Part shown: positions 62,406-64,000 of the stretch, piece by piece
Layout: each line of letters begins with the position of its first letter
How positions within the stretch are numbered: the first letter of the stretch is position 1
From: Blepharisma stoltei
Lineage: Eukaryota > Ciliophora > Heterotrichea > Heterotrichida > Blepharismidae
Assembly (NCBI GenBank): GCA_914767885.1
Contig: CAJZBQ010000013.1
Coordinates: 868,001 to 932,000, forward strand
Direction of reading: 5' to 3'
Length of the DNA: 64,000 nucleotides
Translations under genes and position numbers: made by a program
Notes under the pieces: generated by a model
Told to the model about the DNA's origin: nothing
Database searches by the model: none
The model's input: the letters and a program-made list of their open reading frames with translations, nothing else

Positions 62406-63784
62406 ATGTCTAAACCAGGCTCATCAGCCCCTATATATATCTTATTGCTGCACATACTAGTAATTCTATCAATGCTTTGAAGTGTTCCTGAATTAGCAGC
62501 ATTCAAAGAGCCCTCAACAATCGTATATTGGTATCATATATTTAGAACTTTGGTATTTTTAGTTTTTGTCTGCTATATAAACACAAGCTATAGAAACCCA
62601 GGCTTTGTTCATGAAATTAAAATTTTTTCCGACTCAATCCCTGCTCATCCTACTGAAAATATCTCAATTGAAATATCATCAAGTCATAGGTCACAGGCAT
62701 CTATAGGATTTGCCAAGCTAAAAGACTCTAATTATGATGCAACTCCAACAAAATTCAGCCATCAGCGCTATATCAGCACTGACCACGATGGCTCAATTTA
62801 ATTTGATCGGAACTTTTTGATAGTGTGGCATTTGCTTGGGTATTTTAGTAAGAATTTTTCGCTTGTAATAAATTTGATTAAACTCCAAGTTCTCATCAAA
62901 TGACTGGTTACTGACCATGATGATCCTGAATCTATCATTCAAGGAAAAGCAGGTAGCCAAGTAGAAAAAGAGCTAGAAGATGAAAATTCAGGCCCAATGC
63001 AAATAGATGTATTAGGAAACAAGCCTATTATAGATGAATTAGAAGAAGAGGACTATTCTTCTCGATCGCCGACTTCTGCAACACCAGGGGAACAAAAAAT
63101 CCAAAAATTTGATGATGTCATTGTAACTGAGACGAGATTTTGCACCATTTGTACACTGGAGCAGCCAATGAGAGCTAAACATTGTAGGGATTGTGGAAAA
63201 TGTGTAGCTCTTCACGATCATCACTGTCCGTGGCTGGGGATTTGTATTGGAGAAAGAAATAGAAGGCAATTTTGAATGTATTTATTGATTGAGTCTGGGC
63301 TGATATGGTGGTCTGGGTTTTGGCTGTTTAGAAGCTTTGATATGAGGGGTGGCATAGTTGAATGGATGGAAATTAATTGGCTGAGACTATTTGCGTCAAT
63401 ATTTATTGTATTTTTTGCTGTTATGGTGACTTGTCTGCTTTTATTTCATACGTATTTAGCGATGACAAACCAAACAACATGGGAAAATATTTCTTGGGAG
63501 AAAATAATATCTATTTAAGTAATCTTATATATTTATCAAAGATTTTTTGCTTGTTTTCTGTCGAAAATATGCACTTTAAGCATTTATGCAATGCTCAAGT
63601 ATAACTAATAGGTTTATCATACTTGAAAAAGTGACCAAAAGAATTCGGAAGCCCATTCAGCAAAGGAATTTTATGAAATTTATATTTTTATTGCTGTAGG
63701 CCACTTCCTAAAAATTACACAAGCTGAATCATGCCCCTTAGGCTTCCTGAAAAAAAGCCGAAAAAATGTTTGTGCCTTGTTTAA
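62406..63784 (+). CDS. DHHC-type protein S-palmitoyltransferase, interrupted by two IES-like segments
   Basis: N-terminal membrane segments (IYILLLHILVILSML; FRTLVFLVFVCYINTSY) precede the cytosolic Cys-rich domain FCTICTLEQPMRAKHCRDCG...CVALHDHHCPWLGICIGERN with the catalytic DHHC. Two further membrane segments follow (ASIFIVFFAVMVTCLLLFHT). The TTxE motif is present as TTWENISWEKI, and after an IES it continues SYLKKWPKEFGSPFSKGILW, the usual post-TTxE region, to TAA at 63782-63784. TGA=Trp is read at several places. An insertion of 132 bp also interrupts the loop after YISTDHD. The enzyme would palmitoylate membrane proteins at the ER/Golgi. Confidence 0.9.
62791..62922. mobile_element. 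132-bp insertion in the DHHC gene with 13-bp direct repeats
   Basis: ACTGACCA(C/T)GATG at 62778-62790 and 62910-62922, one mismatch. The insertion starts GCTCAATTTAATTTGATC and contains AACTTTTTGATAGTGTGGCA, related to the short elements at 4321 and 8704. Removal joins STDHD to DPESIIQG in frame. Confidence 0.7.
63508..63614. mobile_element. 107-bp IES in the DHHC gene (TATC pointer)
   Basis: TATC at 63508-63511 and 63615-63618. Removal replaces an in-frame TAA by SWEKIISYLKKWPKEFG. Confidence 0.8.
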
Positions 63785-63805
63785 ATTAAAAATAAATATA
63801 TATAG

Positions 63806-64000
63806 TTAATTACTACCTCGCCTAGATGAATTTGATGCTTCCCAAGAATTTTGAATTCGCATTTGTCCTGCTTTTGGAGATTTAAGAGGCTGATTTTGAT
63901 ATGGCTTATTTAAGTTTCTGGAATTCTTTTTAGTTTCATTCTTGTTCTTAATCTTTATTTTAATTTTTTTTTCATTTCTTAATAACTGCCTCATATAATT
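63806..64000 (-). CDS. C-terminal end of an unknown protein, partial
   Basis: Minus-strand frame open to the window edge, ending ...GQMRIQNSWEASNSSRRGSN with TAA at 63806-63808. The visible 64 residues are very basic (NEKKIKIKIKNKNETKKNSR) and low in complexity, with no domain. It converges with the DHHC gene, 21 bp apart. Confidence 0.45.
   Translation of the reverse strand, partial: NYMRQLLRNEKKIKIKIKNKNETKKNSRNLNKPYQNQPLKSPKAGQMRIQNSWEASNSSRRGSN

Overview
This window looks like germline (micronuclear) DNA of a heterotrich ciliate, most probably Blepharisma or a close relative. Three observations support this. (1) Many conserved genes (OSCA/TMEM63 channel, F-box protein, NPHP4, VAP, WDR48, DHHC transferase) read correctly only if TGA encodes tryptophan, with TAA and TAG as stops. 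(2) Eight spliceosomal introns of only 15-16 nt (GT...AG) are needed to join conserved reading frames. (3) About twenty reading frames are cut by AT-rich segments flanked by a short direct repeat, and deleting the segment plus one repeat copy restores the frame. The last feature is what internal eliminated sequences (IESs) look like before the somatic nucleus forms. Blepharisma is known to use UGA=Trp and 15-16 nt introns and to carry MITE-type IESs in its germline; the genus assignment here is inference.

Genes are packed on both strands. Left part (1-19 kb): OSCA/TMEM63 channel, C2H2 zinc-finger protein, F-box protein, ankyrin protein, coiled-coil protein, acidic protein, UvrD-type helicase, cyclophilin, an unknown conserved-looking protein, MON1. 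Centre (19-38 kb): a Piwi-clade Argonaute, a RAD6-like E2, a small type I membrane protein, a PH-domain kinase, an AGC kinase, a cysteine-rich surface protein, a macrodomain protein, a VAP protein, a PRL phosphatase and histone H2A.Z. Right part (40-64 kb): coiled-coil protein, STK32/YANK-like kinase, EF-hand protein, proteasome beta2, nephrocystin-4, a two-RRM/RGG protein, an SCP-type phosphatase, WDR48, an O-methyltransferase, a FAF2/UBXD8-like UBX protein, a DHHC palmitoyltransferase and the end of one more gene.

Three kinds of inserted DNA are interleaved with these genes. First, MITE-like elements of about 300-790 bp with C-tract terminal inverted repeats, in at least three families unrelated in TIR sequence but built to the same plan (two TIR-motif copies at each end, one end forming a hairpin), plus a fourth GGACCCC-ended family. 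Second, short IESs of about 70-150 bp, mostly TA-bounded, including perfect palindromes. Third, G+C-richer SINE-like insertions of about 370-570 bp with a common AAATAAAATGG-type head, a short-repeat tail and 6-17 bp target-site duplications. Several of the third kind lie inside coding exons (NPHP4, the 15.5-17.7 kb gene, the 40-43 kb coiled-coil gene twice, the helicase), and removing the element with one duplication copy restores the protein frame. That pattern implies exact removal of retroelement-like insertions during development and is the most interesting signal here.
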